NCBI GenBank assembly: GCA_036245525.1
Contig: BTPG01000005.1
Coordinates: forward strand, 214,190,179 to 214,254,178
Reading direction: 5' to 3'
DNA: 64,000 nt
Source: Semisulcospira habei
Lineage: Eukaryota; Mollusca; Gastropoda; Semisulcospiridae
In this document: positions 44,691 through 56,046 of the stretch, piece after piece
Position numbering within the stretch: position 1 is the first letter of the stretch
Layout: every line of letters begins with the position of its first letter
Translations under genes and position numbers: made by a program
The notes under the pieces: generated by a model
Seen by the model: only the letters and a program-made list of their open reading frames with translations
Told to the model about the DNA's origin: nothing
Databases searched by the model: none

Positions 44691-44877
44691 AAGCGACGCT
44701 GTTGTTAGTTATTTCAACATTGTTTGTGGATTGTTTTTCTTTTCTCAATAAAATAGTGTTTATTGTATCGTGTTTGATTTCGACATCACTGATGTTACAA
44801 AACTCCGCCATTAATATTTAAGCTGCAGGTTTAGAAGCCATCTGAAAAAGAAAAATCACACAGTTTGTAATGTATGA
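44691..44877 (-). other. Non-LINE leader fused in frame to the LINE RT
   Basis: Minus strand ATG 44811 begins [18 protein letters not shown] and runs in frame for about 42 residues to the LINE junction near 44690. The segment upstream (TTTTTCTTTTTCAG) looks like a splice acceptor. I do not recognise the peptide. It could be an old exon fragment or chance. Confidence 0.35.
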
Positions 44878-45500
44878 TCACTACTGCAACTCTCTCCTTT
44901 CTGACCTTCCTCACTCCACCACTCTCACTCTCCAGCGCGTCCAGAACAATGCTGCCCGCCTCGTCCTCAGAAAGAAAAAATCCGACCACATCACTCCCCT
45001 GCTCAAGCTCCTTCACTGGCTCCCCATCCCCCAACGCATCCAATACAAGATTCTGTCTCTCTGCTACAAATCCCTGAACAACTACGCTCCTGCGTATCTC
45101 TCCAACTTACTTCACCCCTACACTCCTCCCCGCTCCCTCCGCTCCGCCTCTGACCCTCTCCGCCTCCTCATCCCCCGCACCAAACTCAGCACTTTCGGCC
45201 CCCGCTCTTTCTCAGTATACGGTCCAACCACCTGGAACACTCTCCCACTCTCTCTCCGTCAGAAACACTCGCTCTCCTCCTTCCAGTCTGCCCTCAAAAC
45301 TCATCTCTTTCAACAGTTCTAGCACTATATCACCACACTCCCCAGCCCAAGCTGACCGTCCTAATGTATCTTCACTATTTGTGTTACGTGAGTCATTGTC
45401 TAAAGCGTGCGCATGCGTGTGCGAGTTGTGAGTGCGCGCTTAGAGTTATAATTATTATAAGATAAGCGCATTATAAATACCGTAATTATTATTATTATTA
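44878..45500 (+). pseudogene. L2/CR1-like LINE 3' fragment, inverted partner
   Basis: The plus strand reads YYCNSLLSDLPHSTTLTLQR through [20 protein letters not shown] to [13 protein letters not shown], then the same 3' end and ATT tail as 43366. The two copies face outward with about 190 bp between their truncated 5' ends. Confidence 0.88.
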
Positions 45501-45948
45501 TCACTTACATCGGTGAGTGTATAGTCTAATAATGAGTAAGTAATATTTCGGCACACGAACATAAATAAATGTCCAGTGTGCTGACATCCGCGGTGCTGAG
45601 CGCCAATATAATTGTATCTAATAGGGCGTTACACTTGTTGCACGAACTTCCAAAATGCTGTTGCACTAGGGGAACCGGCTGAGCTATTGTTGGTGTGTAG
45701 GCGTTCTCTATTATTGTCGGTTTGCATTTAGCCCTAGGTCTGTCGTGCCGCCATGTCCAACGAAACGCGCACGGCCTCTATTGTAGAGCGAACACCCAAT
45801 GACCTTCTCCGCCTAAAGATGGGAGAATGGTTTGAATGGAAGCAGAAAAAGCATATTTGCTGCAAATAGAATTGCTAACAGGTTTGAATGCTGAAAATGA
45901 AAAATGGAACTCCAAGGGACAGAAGATACAGCCGGGTACATCAGACAA

Positions 45949-46014
45949 GCAAGAGGCATAGATCCTCATGAGCCCCCGCGAATGCGGGGGCTCATGAGGA
46001 TCTATGCCTCTTGC
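45949..46014. repeat. H2 hairpin, perfect 31-bp arms
   Basis: GCAAGAGGCATAGATCCTCA and its exact inverse, with loop GAAT. The right flank (CAGGGGCGGTTAC, 46035-46048) looks like an H2 end with TTAA changed to TTAC. Confidence 0.95.
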
Positions 46015-46253
46015 AGTTGGATCGTTTTATGTCAGCGCAGGGGCGGTTACTCTGTCAGCCTAATAATAAGGGGAGGCCACTAGAGGGAAAGCTCAATTAG
46101 GTTAATGTGCCGCCTGTGTTCCGAGTCAATTTACTTTTTGATGGGCCCTCCACTGCTGGTCAGGAGTTACCTGCCCTTTGATAGCATCCCTTTCCATTCC
46201 TCTGTAGTGTCAAACATACACGCACACCCGCACACGCGCGCTCACACACACAT

Positions 46254-46661
<408 letters not shown>

Positions 46662-46760
46662 ATCGTGTCTCGGACTCTCTGTGTGCTAATTATATCCCTT
46701 GGGGCAATATGGCCGACCAGAGAGTATCGGTAAAAGGACAACGAGAGGGATTGTGATGGT

Positions 46761-46938
46761 GTTAGCATGTCCGTTGAAAGGTCCTGGTAAATCAAAGTGG
46801 CACAGTTGGAGTGCGCCTGAGTTGATCAGTGTTCAGGTCGCATAGGCAATAGATTTCCCTGTCCCCCATAACCCGCCCGTCAGGGCCGTCCATGATCACC
46901 TCGGTGCTGTGGACGTTAAACCCGAACTAACCAACCAT
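46761..46938 (+). mobile_element. SINE B, headless copy
   Basis: From TTAGCATGTCCGTTGAAAGG to GGACGTTAAACCCGAACTAA. Same body as 51858-52167. Confidence 0.85.
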
Positions 46939-47229
46939 TGTGATGGTGGAACTAAAGTGGCTGTTCCTAATTAATTTCTTTTGCGGGGGAAGAGCAATCC
47001 AATTTCTAGTGAAATAAATGAAAAAAAAAAAACAGAAAAAGAAAATAGATTAGATAAAACTTAAAAAAAAAAAACTTTTATAATCGAAAAGGCCCCGCCT
47101 AAATTGAATCAGGTAATTGGCTGCATTATGCTTGGGTAGTTCTGCAATTTGGCGAGACAAGTGTTTACGTTCCTGAGAGATATACCACTTCCAGCAGCAT
47201 TTATTATTTAAAGCGATTTCCACCTCAGA

Positions 47230-47293
47230 CAAGAGACATAGATCCTTATGAGCCCTCGCAAATGCGGGGGCTCATGAGGATCTATGTCTTTTG
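47230..47293. repeat. H2 hairpin
   Basis: CAAGAGACATAGATCCTTAT faces GAGGATCTATGTCTTTTG. AGACAT/ATGTCT is mirrored in both arms. Confidence 0.92.
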
Positions 47294-47520
47294 GTCTCCA
47301 TTTTTCTGTTAATCTGTGGCCATTAGGTTTGTTAGTACGGGGTTTGTTTATCTTCAAAACGCTCACTGCGAACCACGACAAAGTGGAGCAGATAAGGCGC
47401 GGCTGACGCTCTACGAATGACGTCACATTTGTTATGGTCAAGTCGACAGGAGAACTGTGTTGACGTCAATGGCCTTTATCTTTTGTTTCCCTGAGTAGAT
47501 TCGTTCCGTTGTTGGCGTTG

Positions 47521-47544
47521 GTTATTTAGTTAGTTAGTTAGTTT

Positions 47545-47579
<35 letters not shown>

Positions 47580-47630
47580 GGGTTTAACGCCGAGCAGGCG
47601 ACTGAGGCCATCTCACGGTGTGTTTCGTTG
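47521..47630 (-). mobile_element. SINE D 3' end with (TTAG)n tail
   Basis: A (TTAG)n tail (47523-47578) joins GGGTTTAACGCCGAGCAGGC, as at 42866. On the minus strand it ends GGCGTTAAACCC plus the tail. Confidence 0.7.
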
Positions 47631-47766
47631 ATGGAACAATACCGTGTGTGCGGCCACTGGCTACATCATCAAATTGTCACTCCCAGATTTGGGGATTTCC
47701 ACGACACAGATCATGAATATTGTACCCCCGTCACTACCGAAAAAAAACCGAGAACGCTACACAATT

Positions 47767-48310
47767 GCAAGAGGCATAGATCCTCATGAGCCCCCGCAGT
47801 CGCGGGGGCTCATGAGGATCTATGCCTCTTGCTGACACCACTTTCAATCTGTGTTCCGCTGACGGCGGAGCCCATGTTCCGCTGACGGCAGAGCCCGTGT
47901 TCCGCTGACGGCGGAGCCCATGTTCCGCTGACGGCAGAGCCCGTGTTCGCCTGACGGCAGAGCCCGTGTTCCGCTGACGGCAGAGCCCGTGTTCCGCTGA
48001 CGGCGGAGCCCATGTTCCGCTGACGGCAGAGCCCGTGTTCCGCTGACGGCAGAGCCCATGTTCCGCTGACGGCAGAGCCCGTGTTCGCCTGACGGCAGAG
48101 CCCGTGTTCCGCTGACGGCAGAGCCCGTGTTCCGCTGACGGCAGAGCCCATGTTCCGCTGACGGCAGAGCCCATGTTCCGCTGACGGCAGAGCCCATTCG
48201 TGATGAATTAATAAATATTTAAGAAGCTGAAGCCTGCGTCCACTAAAGCAGGGAAGGAGTTAACACAGATTTCAGAAATACAATCTGCGACCACTGGTGG
48301 TGAAGGGGTT
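47767..48310. mobile_element. H2 element with internal 23-bp minisatellite
   Basis: The hairpin at 47767-47832 is GCAAGAGGCATAGATCCTCA and its inverse, centre GCAGTCGC, near perfect. The H2 interior CACCACTTTC continues into an array of 15 units, GTTCCGCTGACGGCAGAGCC plus CAT or CGT (47855-48195). H2 sequence resumes with GATGAATTAATAAATATTT. Candidate right ends are GGAAGGAGTTAA (48263) and GAAGGGGTTAC (48310). Confidence 0.85.
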
Positions 48311-48959
48311 ACCCTGAGCTCAAGAGCTTGAGGCCATCAGCTCTGTCAGACCTAATCTCGCATGAACTAGATCCCCCCTCCCCCCCCCCCCCCCCCTCTC
48401 CTGCTTTACTGCTGGAATTCAGTCGACATTTTTGCGGTTTCAGCAGGCCCGTCCATTTCTGTATTTTGGAAACCGCAAAATTCAGGACGAAAGGTAAACA
48501 CAGGCCGGTATTTGCAGTGCAGTTTGGGATGCGCAGTAATATCATCTCCAAATGTTGATGTCTGTTTGAATACAAACGCCGACTGTTTACTCAAGAGTTA
48601 GTGCGCGATCTATGCGGCCGAGCTTTGCCGTGCCTCGTACTGGATCAATGGATATGCACGGGACATGACCCAGATGAAGTTAGGCTAATGTTGTTATTGT
48701 TGTGTTGTTGTTGCTGATGTTGTTTTTGTGTTGTTGTCTTGATGTTGCTGTTGTTGATTTGTTTTCTTTTTGTCGCTGTTGTTCTTCTTGTTGTTTTTGC
48801 TGGTGTTGTTGATGTTGTTTTTGTGGTTGTTGTTGTGTTGTTGTTGTTGTTGAAAATGGTAATGTTAAGTGATCCGGATCCTGATTCCCGTGTGACGTCA
48901 TGCTGGTTGATATCCCCCGGACATGAGCACACGTAAATAGCATGTTGTTGTTGTTGTTG
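48311..48959. other. No supported gene
   Basis: A C-rich tract (48377-48396) and (GTT)n-rich DNA (48690-48960). Confidence 0.45.
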
Positions 48960-49173
48960 TTAACTCATTGTGCCCGAGGTGCGCAATACCCACATTTTAG
49001 AGTTATCCTCTGAGAACTGCATTACAATTCAGGAGACAGATCGACCATGATGGTTCAAGGGTGGTGGCAGAATAGCTTGGCGCCTATAGGCGCCAAACTA
49101 TTCTGCCACCACCCTTGAACTTTCATGGTCGAGCCACATCTTGCTGTGGTGTGTCGCGGGCTGAATGAGTTAA
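48960..49173. mobile_element. H1 element, full length 214 bp
   Basis: TTAACTCATTGTGCCCG and CGGGCTGAATGAGTTAA form the ends. The palindrome at 49039-49135 has loop TATA. GGTGGCAGAA/TTCTGCCACC is mirrored from GGTGCCAGAA/TTCTGGCACC. Three mismatches. Confidence 0.93.
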
Positions 49174-49514
49174 TATGCTAACTGGTCACGCTCTATAGAT
49201 TCCTGTTTCATTTCATGTTGGTCGATGAACTGTAGCCATGTTCGACTCGTACCCAGCTCTCTCCTCAGGTGTCGACAGTCCTCCCTTCTTCTGACCGTCG
49301 CCTTGTAATCGTGTCGAGGCAGCTTCCATCTAACAGCCACTATGTCGTCGGTGACAAGAAAATAATGAGAATGATAATGACGACGACGTCGACAACAATA
49401 AGATTGAAAAAGGCGCAGGTTAAGGCCTGTACATTTTTTGGGTCTGAAAAAAATCGAGTCCGCTTTGCATCCTTCTTGACTCCTGCCGCTGGCGATAGCG
49501 CACGGCGGGAAGGA

Positions 49515-50450
49515 GAAGCGTAACTACGTCACTACCTAACTACGTCACTACCTAACTATAACTACGTCACTACCTAACTACGTCACTGCCTAACTATAAC
49601 TACGTCACTGCCTAACTATAACTACGTCACTACCTAACTATAACTACGTCACTGCCTAACTATTACTACGTCACTACCTAACTATAACTACGTCACTACC
49701 TATGTAACTACGTCGTTTGGCATCCTGTCTCGGAAGACAATGGGTATATGCGCTTGCTGGGTCAGTCACTGGAGTGACCTCTCCAGGGCGCAAGCCTGGG
49801 CGAAGTTTATGGAGATCCTGGGGTGCCCAGTCGTCAAGATCCCCCTCTCGGCCTCGCTGATGTATCCAAAGGAATGCAAAGCAGTACGTTTGGCACCAGT
49901 TTGGCTGCAGGAGCTGCCAGAACAGTGCGTGAATACAGGCAGCTGTCTGCCTTGGGGGCTCCACTCCTGATTTGAAAGGTTTACTCCCCCACATTTGGCC
50001 GTTGGATCCAACCTGATCTCCTCCGTCCTCTAGCCGTTGGCTGTCAGAAACAGCTCATCCGCCTAGTGGTGCAATGTGAACACCACCCCCTCACGTGGTT
50101 TAGCCCACCAGCTGAGGTGGTTTGCCAGGGTGTGGCGCTTGGAGCCAGCACGTGAGAGATTAAGGAGATGGATGAGGACCAGTGATGCCCGTCCGTCCTA
50201 TGTAGGACGCAGCTGCCGAACAGCAAAGGTGCTACCTCTATCCAGAGCCCCCTACACCCCTACGTCACTACCTAACTATAACTACGTCACTGCCTAACTA
50301 TAACTACGTCACTACCTAACTATAACTACGTCACTACCTAACTACGTAACTACGTCACTACCTAACTATAACTACGTCACTGCCTAACTATGTAACTACG
50401 TCACTACCTAACTATAACTACGTCACTATCTAACTACGTAACTACGCATC
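49515..50450. repeat. CTACGTCACTRCCTAACTAT minisatellite split by a 555-bp segment
   Basis: Array blocks lie at about 49515-49705 and 50264-50450. Between them is sequence that I cannot assign. The units are irregular (13-24 bp). Confidence 0.85.
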
Positions 50451-51179
50451 TTTTCCGCCCAGCGGTACCATCATCAGTAGCAGTCTAGGGGTTAACGTAC
50501 AAAACTAAAAACAGCAACGCACCAGAAGCTATGGGGCTCGGGAAGCTGACGTCATCCGCCAGTCGTGGCGGCCATCTTGTGAGGATACGGGACTAAGCGC
50601 TCACAGGGAAATCGCTGTTTTTGTAATGTCAGAAAAGTCCTGACGTACTATAAGCAATAACAGCAAGTCTTGCCATCACTGTAGGAAACCGCTCACCAAA
50701 ATCTGTTTTTGTTTGTTTCCAAAGAGGAAGAAACATGAAGAAAAACGTGTTGAAACACTATTTCGCTACTATCTCATGACTATGGTATCCTGATAAGATG
50801 GCGGCTGACGCGCCGACGCTGCTAGGCAACGCGGGAAACTTCCCGAGCCCTATTGCATGCGACAAATCAGTGAAAGGACAAAACGCATGGCATTGAACGG
50901 CCCAGACAGTGCATAGGCCATACGGATCACACACAAGTGTGTGCTGGTCTGTGAGTTTGAACCTTACAGCCTCGGAGCCGAGGGGAAGAAAATTACAGAG
51001 CGGCACACAAATTATGACGGATGCTTTCCAGCCATGTTTTCGTGTCTGACCCTGTTGAGCTCGAAACACGACATGACGCCGGTTGTATCGTCATTTATCT
51101 CAGACTTAAAGAGATCCTGTAACTTGCTCTTTTATGTGCGCGGGCAATAGAGCCTCACGGGCAAAGTCGCATGAGTGAA
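50451..51179. other. No supported gene; one decayed H4 copy
   Basis: GTGTGCTGGTCTGTGAGTTT at 50938-50957 and ATTACAGAGCGGCACAC on the right are a decayed H4 hairpin. The rest is unassigned. Confidence 0.5.
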
Positions 51180-51257
51180 CTTAGTCCTGCGCCAGCCACT
51201 AAGTAAGGTGCTCCGCTATCGCGGAGCACCTTGCTTAGTGGCTGGCGCAGGACTAAG
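51180..51257. repeat. H5 hairpin, 37-bp arms
   Basis: CTTAGTCCTGCGCCAGCCAC..GTGCTCCGC, loop TATC, then the inverse to GGACTAAG with one mismatch. Confidence 0.95.
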
Positions 51258-51857
51258 GTCGCCCGTGCAGCTGGCCCATGGCGGCAAGAGAGCAGTGCAA
51301 TGTTCTCATCTTCCCAGGGTAAGTTGTCGTACATCTCCGACAGGCATAGATCATCAGGGGCCCCTGCATTATCTTGATGATCTATGTTTGTGCATTGGAT
51401 GATGGAGCATGTGCGTCAGTGTTGTGTACTGGGGAGGTGACTTGGGGTTCAGCCGGAGACAAGATCAACAGTTCGGTGTCCTAGCGGTCACGAGGGGATT
51501 AGATGCGCGGCTGCCATCACACAATTGCGTAATCGAGCTCAGTCGGTGTGTCGGCTCGCATTTTGTGTCGCAAACAGCTGGCATTCTGCAGGAGGCATAG
51601 ATCATTATGCCCCCGCCACCCCCCTCCCCCCCCCCCACCCCCCATCGCCACTTCCCCTCCCCAGCGGGCTGGAGGGATCAGAAAATGGTATAATTGTTAC
51701 CGTGTACTTTAAGGGTAGGGTTCTGAAGACGCACGTTCGGATTAGCCGTTGAGCAGGCGGTTCTAAGCTTTCGCGTTGACGTCCAGGATTCCAGTGACTC
51801 GTCAAGACAGCGCTCGTATACTATAGACCGTCCAGGCACTGTTGTGTACAGTAGTGT
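51258..51857. other. Decayed H2 arms, no gene
   Basis: 51340-51392 (GGCATAGATCATCAGG and CTTGATGATCTATG) and 51588-51622 (GCAGGAGGCATAGATCATTA) are H2 remnants. Confidence 0.55.
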
Positions 51858-52167
51858 CCGAAATAGCTCGGGCGGTTAAGCGTCGGAGCAAGAGAGCAAA
51901 GGGAATCGCCGGGTCGTGAGTTCTAGTCCCCGTCCCGGCCCCGGTAGCTGGACTCGCAATCCAGGGAAAAAAGACGGACTTGTTCCATAGCATGTCCGTT
52001 GAAAGTCCTGGTAAATCAAAGTGGCACAGTTGCAGTGCACCTGAATTGATCAATGTTCAGGTCGTACTCCATAGGCAATAGATTTCCCTGTCCCCCATAA
52101 CCCGCCCGTCAGGGCCGTCCATTATCACTTCGGTGCCGTGGACGAACCCCGAACTAACCAACCAACC
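51858..52167 (+). mobile_element. SINE B, full length
   Basis: The tRNA-like head has TAGCTCGGGCGG (A box) and GAGTTCTAGTCC (B box, mutated). The body runs to GTGGACGAACCCC and the tail is AACTAACCAACCAACC. Confidence 0.9.
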
Positions 52168-52407
52168 AGCTGTGTACAGTGGTCCTTTTGCAAGATCCTT
52201 ACAATTTCTGATAACTTACGCCCTATGAAGTTTAATGTCAATAGGGTTAATGCGAGGGAGCTAACCGGGGCTCACGAGGGTGGAGGCCTGTTGCTAGACT
52301 ATATTAACATATATATATATAGACACATCGGCGGTAAATGTGAGAGAGAACGCCGGTGTAACTTGCCCGTAGAAATTCTGATCGGTTCATTTGCTGGCAT
52401 GTCGTGA

Positions 52408-52408
52408 A

Positions 52409-52443
<35 letters not shown>

Positions 52444-53022
52444 TACGGTATTTATAATGCGCTTATCTTATAATAATTATAAATCTAAGCGCGCAATCAC
52501 AACTCGCGCATGCATGCGCACGCTTTAGACAACGACTCACGTACCACAAATAGCGAAATACATTACGACAGTCAGCTTGGGGTGGGGAGTGTGGTGATAT
52601 AGTGCTAGAACTGTTGAAAGAGGTGAGTTTTGAGGGCGGACTGGAAGGAGGAGAGAGTGTTTCTGACGGAGAGAGAGTGGGAGAGTATTCCAGGTGGATG
52701 GACCGTATACTGATAAGGAGCGGGGACCGAAAGTGCTGAGTTTGTTGCGGGGGATGTAGAGGTGGAGAGGGTCGGAGGCGGAGCGGAGGGAGCGGGAAGG
52801 AGTGTAGGGGTGAAGTAAGTTGGAGAGATAGGCAGGAGCACATTTGTTCAGGGATTTGTAGTAGGGAGACAGAATCTTGTATTGGATGCGTTGTGGGATG
52901 GGAAGCCAGTGAAGGAGTTTGAGCAGGGGAGTGATGTGGTCGGATTTTTTCTTTCTGAGGACGAGGCGGGCAGCTTTGTTCTGGACGCGCTGGAGAGTGA
53001 AAGTGGTGGAGTGAGGGAGGCC
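52408..53022 (-). pseudogene. L2/CR1-like LINE 3' fragment
   Basis: The minus strand has broken frames with FGPRS/FSV-type sequence and [13 protein letters not shown] (near 52605). A 3' region and (ATT)n tail are at 52408-52441. Close relative of 43366 and 44878. Confidence 0.85.
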
Positions 53023-53119
53023 GGGTCTTTGCGTCCTGCTGTTCTAATATTCTAGTGTTCACCAGACGGCTTGTCCCGGACCTACTGAGCCATACACAAG
53101 ACTACATACAACCAGATAT

Positions 53120-53215
53120 AGACTGACCATGATAGTTTAAGAAGGTGCAAGAATAGCTTGGCGCCTTCAGGCGCCAAGCTATTCTTGCGCCTTCTTAAAC
53201 TATCATGGTCAGTCT
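53120..53215. repeat. H1 palindrome, strongly covarying copy
   Basis: 46-bp arms with loop TTCA and one mismatch. AGACTGACCATGATAGTTTA pairs with TAAACTATCATGGTCAGTCT. Compared with other H1 copies at least six positions differ, all mirrored (GACTG/CAGTC, TTTAAGAAGG/CCTTCTTAAA, GCAAGAA/TTCTTGC). Confidence 0.95.
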
Positions 53216-53249
53216 GTCTCTTTAAAGTGAAATTTGTTGGTTATCTTAG

Positions 53250-53405
53250 TTCGGGGCTTAACTTCCGCCACGGCACCGAAGTGATAATGGACGGCCCTAG
53301 CGGGCGGGTTACGGGGGACAGGGGCAGCTATTGCCTATGGAGTACGACCTGAACACTGATAAAATCATCCGCACGGCAAATGCGCCACTTTGATTTACCA
53401 GGACG
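53250..53405 (-). mobile_element. SINE B 3' half
   Basis: TTAGTTCGGGGCTTAACTTC to TGATTTACCAGGACG. Headless copy. Confidence 0.82.
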
Positions 53406-54064
53406 TTGTTTTGCATGGACAAGAAATTTTATGTTGCAGTGACAACTCTCGTATTGAGGAATTTGCACTACAAGGCTCAGTATGTTAAGTGTGTATACTC
53501 AGGTCTCATACTTTGTCCACTTGTCCACAGAGTACACACGTGGCAGGACAGGAACCGCTTTAGCCACGAGCGAAAACCAGGTCGGACGGGTCAGAGGGAA
53601 TTGTACTCTCCCGCCTGGTAACTGGCACAGACAAGATAAGTTAGTAATAAATCAATACTATACGAACAACGGCCACTCCAGAAATGACGAACGACAAGCG
53701 GTTATAGATTCAGAATATCGCCTGATTACCGCAGTCGGCGAATAAACAAACTAAATGATATTTTGTCACCGTAAATGTAGGAATGAATGAATAAATGAGT
53801 GAATGAATGAATGAATGAATCAATCAATCAATCAATCAATCAATGAATAAATCAATGAATCAATGAATGAATAAATGAATGAATGAATGAAATAAACCAA
53901 TACGGTCCTTGTTGAATACATTACCTCGACTAATGATAAATAATGCATAATATCACATTTTCAGTTTGTTGTACATTTTGTAATTAATAATTTTTGTGCA
54001 CTGAGCTTTTCGTTAAGCGCATAGACCTCTATTTTCTGAGGTAGGGCGCTATGCGAATACTCAC

Positions 54065-54108
<44 letters not shown>

Positions 54109-54110
54109 GC
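53406..54110. other. Microsatellites and a LINE/SINE-like tail
   Basis: A (GAAT)n array at 53785-53895. At 53985-54110, CGTTAAGCGCATAGACCTCT plus (ATT)n resembles the 3' end of L2-like elements. Confidence 0.6.
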
Positions 54111-54403
54111 TTACGACTTGTAACACTTTATTCTCAACCTAAGATTTTCACTACGTGTGGAACACAGGCCTGATTTTGTGACGTGTTTTTTTTTTTTTTT
54201 TTACACTGTTGATCTGTCAGGAACAAGATGACGTCACGGTCTTGGGATGTTGAGTGTGAGCGCCGCGCGGTTTGCTGACACGCATTCCTGAACATTCCCG
54301 ATCAATGGAATATACGCACAACTTGCTCTGGCATCCCCAGTTACAAGCAGTCGCGGGTCGAATCTCCCTCGACCTGGCCTCCTCTGCCTTAGGAATACAC
54401 ATG

Positions 54404-54469
54404 TGTGCTGGTATGTGATTTTGAACCTTACGGCCAAAGCCGTAAGGTTCAAAATCACATACCAGCACA
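54404..54469. repeat. H4 hairpin, perfect 31-bp arms
   Basis: TGTGCTGGTATGTGATTTTG leads to loop CAAA and an exact inverse. TATGTGAT/ATCACATA is mirrored against TCTGTGAT/ATCACAGA elsewhere. Confidence 0.95.
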
Positions 54470-54715
54470 AATGATGAAAGTGTGATGCGGTCGGACCGAA
54501 AAGACTCACGCTGCTAGTCCAGTGTTTCTGCTAGTTCACTTTTCGTGTTTGTCCAGTGTCGTCTGCTGAGCTTTATTGACGAAGCACACGTTACGCTGTT
54601 CCGCGGGACGTCCCAAACTACACAGCCGACTTTCCATGCTCCGACTAATCTCTGCTGAAAAAGGACACCTTCATTTAGCCCGGCTCAAACGTACGTGGAT
54701 CTAAACCTGTTGATC

Positions 54716-54781
54716 AACAAGCATACATCGTCATGAACCCCTGCTCCTGAAGGGGCGCATGGGGATCTATGCCTGTCGCTG
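54716..54781. repeat. H2 hairpin, decayed
   Basis: AACAAGCATACATCGTCATG faces CATGGGGATCTATGCCTGTC around CCCCTGCTCCTGAAGGGG. Confidence 0.65.
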
Positions 54782-54860
54782 ACAAGGACTGTGTGTTCTT
54801 TTCCAGTGAACCGGCACGTCACGTGGAGAAGTTTCTAGAACGTTTCTGGGAAATTCGAAG

Positions 54861-55085
54861 TTAACTCATTCTACCCCCAACACCGAAAACCCAAAATGTT
54901 GCTGTTGTTCTATGAAGGCTGCATTGCAGTGCAGGACACAGATCGACCATGATAGTTCAAGGGTGATGCCAGAATAGCTTGGCGCCCATAGGCGCCCATA
55001 GGCGCCAAGCTATTCTGGCATCACCCTTGAACTATCATGGTCGATCCTTATCTTGCTGTGGCGGGTCTGGGGTAGAAGGAGTTAA
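54861..55085. mobile_element. H1 element with duplicated loop, 225 bp
   Basis: TTAACTCATTCTACCCCCA and GGGGTAGAAGGAGTTAA form the ends. The 46-bp arms (54941-54986 and 55001-55046) are perfect. The loop is 14 nt, CATAGGCGCCCATA, a 10-bp duplication of core plus loop. GGTGATGCC/GGCATCACC is mirrored. Confidence 0.95.
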
Positions 55086-55663
55086 AGTGACGCCGCTTGG
55101 TAAGCGACGCGGGTTATTGACCGTGACTGTACCGGGGAAGCATTGTCGCCACCAATACCACCAGTCATCTGTGACCGGGGAATTCCAGGGGGGTTCCCTC
55201 GTTCAGCTGCCCCAGTAAAGGAGCATTGCCACGGTCGATTGAAGTTGTTGCTACGCGGGCGAACTTTTATTAGCACGGTATTTTTTTCTCCCCCGGTTCG
55301 ACATATAACCTTCGGATTGTATCGAACGTAGGGCTTGGTGATAGACCAGGCAATCTTTTCCAGCGCGTGTCCGCGAAAACCCTGGGTTTTATCAGCAAGT
55401 GGGTGGCGAAGTGACTCTAATGCTGACACGTCGCAGTACTCGGGGAGGTGCGTTATAGACTGGTTGCCTTGTCAAGAGTCAGCCCAATCAAGCATGACTT
55501 GAAGCTGTCACAATCGATTCATCCTCTAAATTCGGCGTCGAAAATAAAACTAATTAGGAGGGCTTACGTCGTGAGAAGATTTGAGTGGTATACTGATTGT
55601 GCTAATTTTATCGTGATCTTTATTTCCTATTTTTGTAACACTCGATCGGTACTGTCCGGCACC
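55086..55663. other. No supported feature
   Basis: Unassigned. Confidence 0.35.
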
Positions 55664-55740
55664 TGCGCAAAAGGCCACCGGGCCGATGTCGGTCGCTGTT
55701 GGCCTGCGCGTGTTGGCCGACGCGGCCCGTGCTCTTTTAC
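55664..55740. repeat. H3 hairpin, decayed
   Basis: GCGCAAAAGGCCACCGGGCC faces GCGGCCCGTGCTCTTTTAC around TTGGCCTGCGCGTGTTGGCC. Confidence 0.6.
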
Positions 55741-55885
55741 TGACTGTGATAACACTATCGATAGAGAAAGGTGGTTTTTTTTTTTTTTTTTTTTTTATTA
55801 AACATCCACATAAAACACAACAAAGGATTAGCAGCGCGACCACAACGACATCTGACGGCAAAAAAAAAAAAAAAAAAAAAAAAAT

Positions 55886-56046
55886 TAAACGTTTACGTCT
55901 TAACGTCTTTTGTCCACCGCGAAGGTGATTTAAAAGACGGGGCACCGAATAGGGTATGAACACATTTTGGTCGCATGCGGGTTCGAGCCAGCGACCTTTT
56001 CGGACGAGAGTCAAACACTGTACCACCGAGCCACCCAGCTCCCCCG
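55886..56046 (-). mobile_element. SINE C
   Basis: Minus strand: GGTGGCTCGGTGGTACAG (A box) and GGCTCGAACCC (B box), then TTCGGTGCCCCGTC and a tail near TAAGACGTAAAC. Same head as 18656-18775. Flanked by poly-A/T tracts (55772-55797, 55861-55884). Confidence 0.75.

Noticed and set aside
43366..45500. Single twin-primed LINE insertion
   Set aside because: Both inverted halves contain the same 3' region, which twin priming does not produce.
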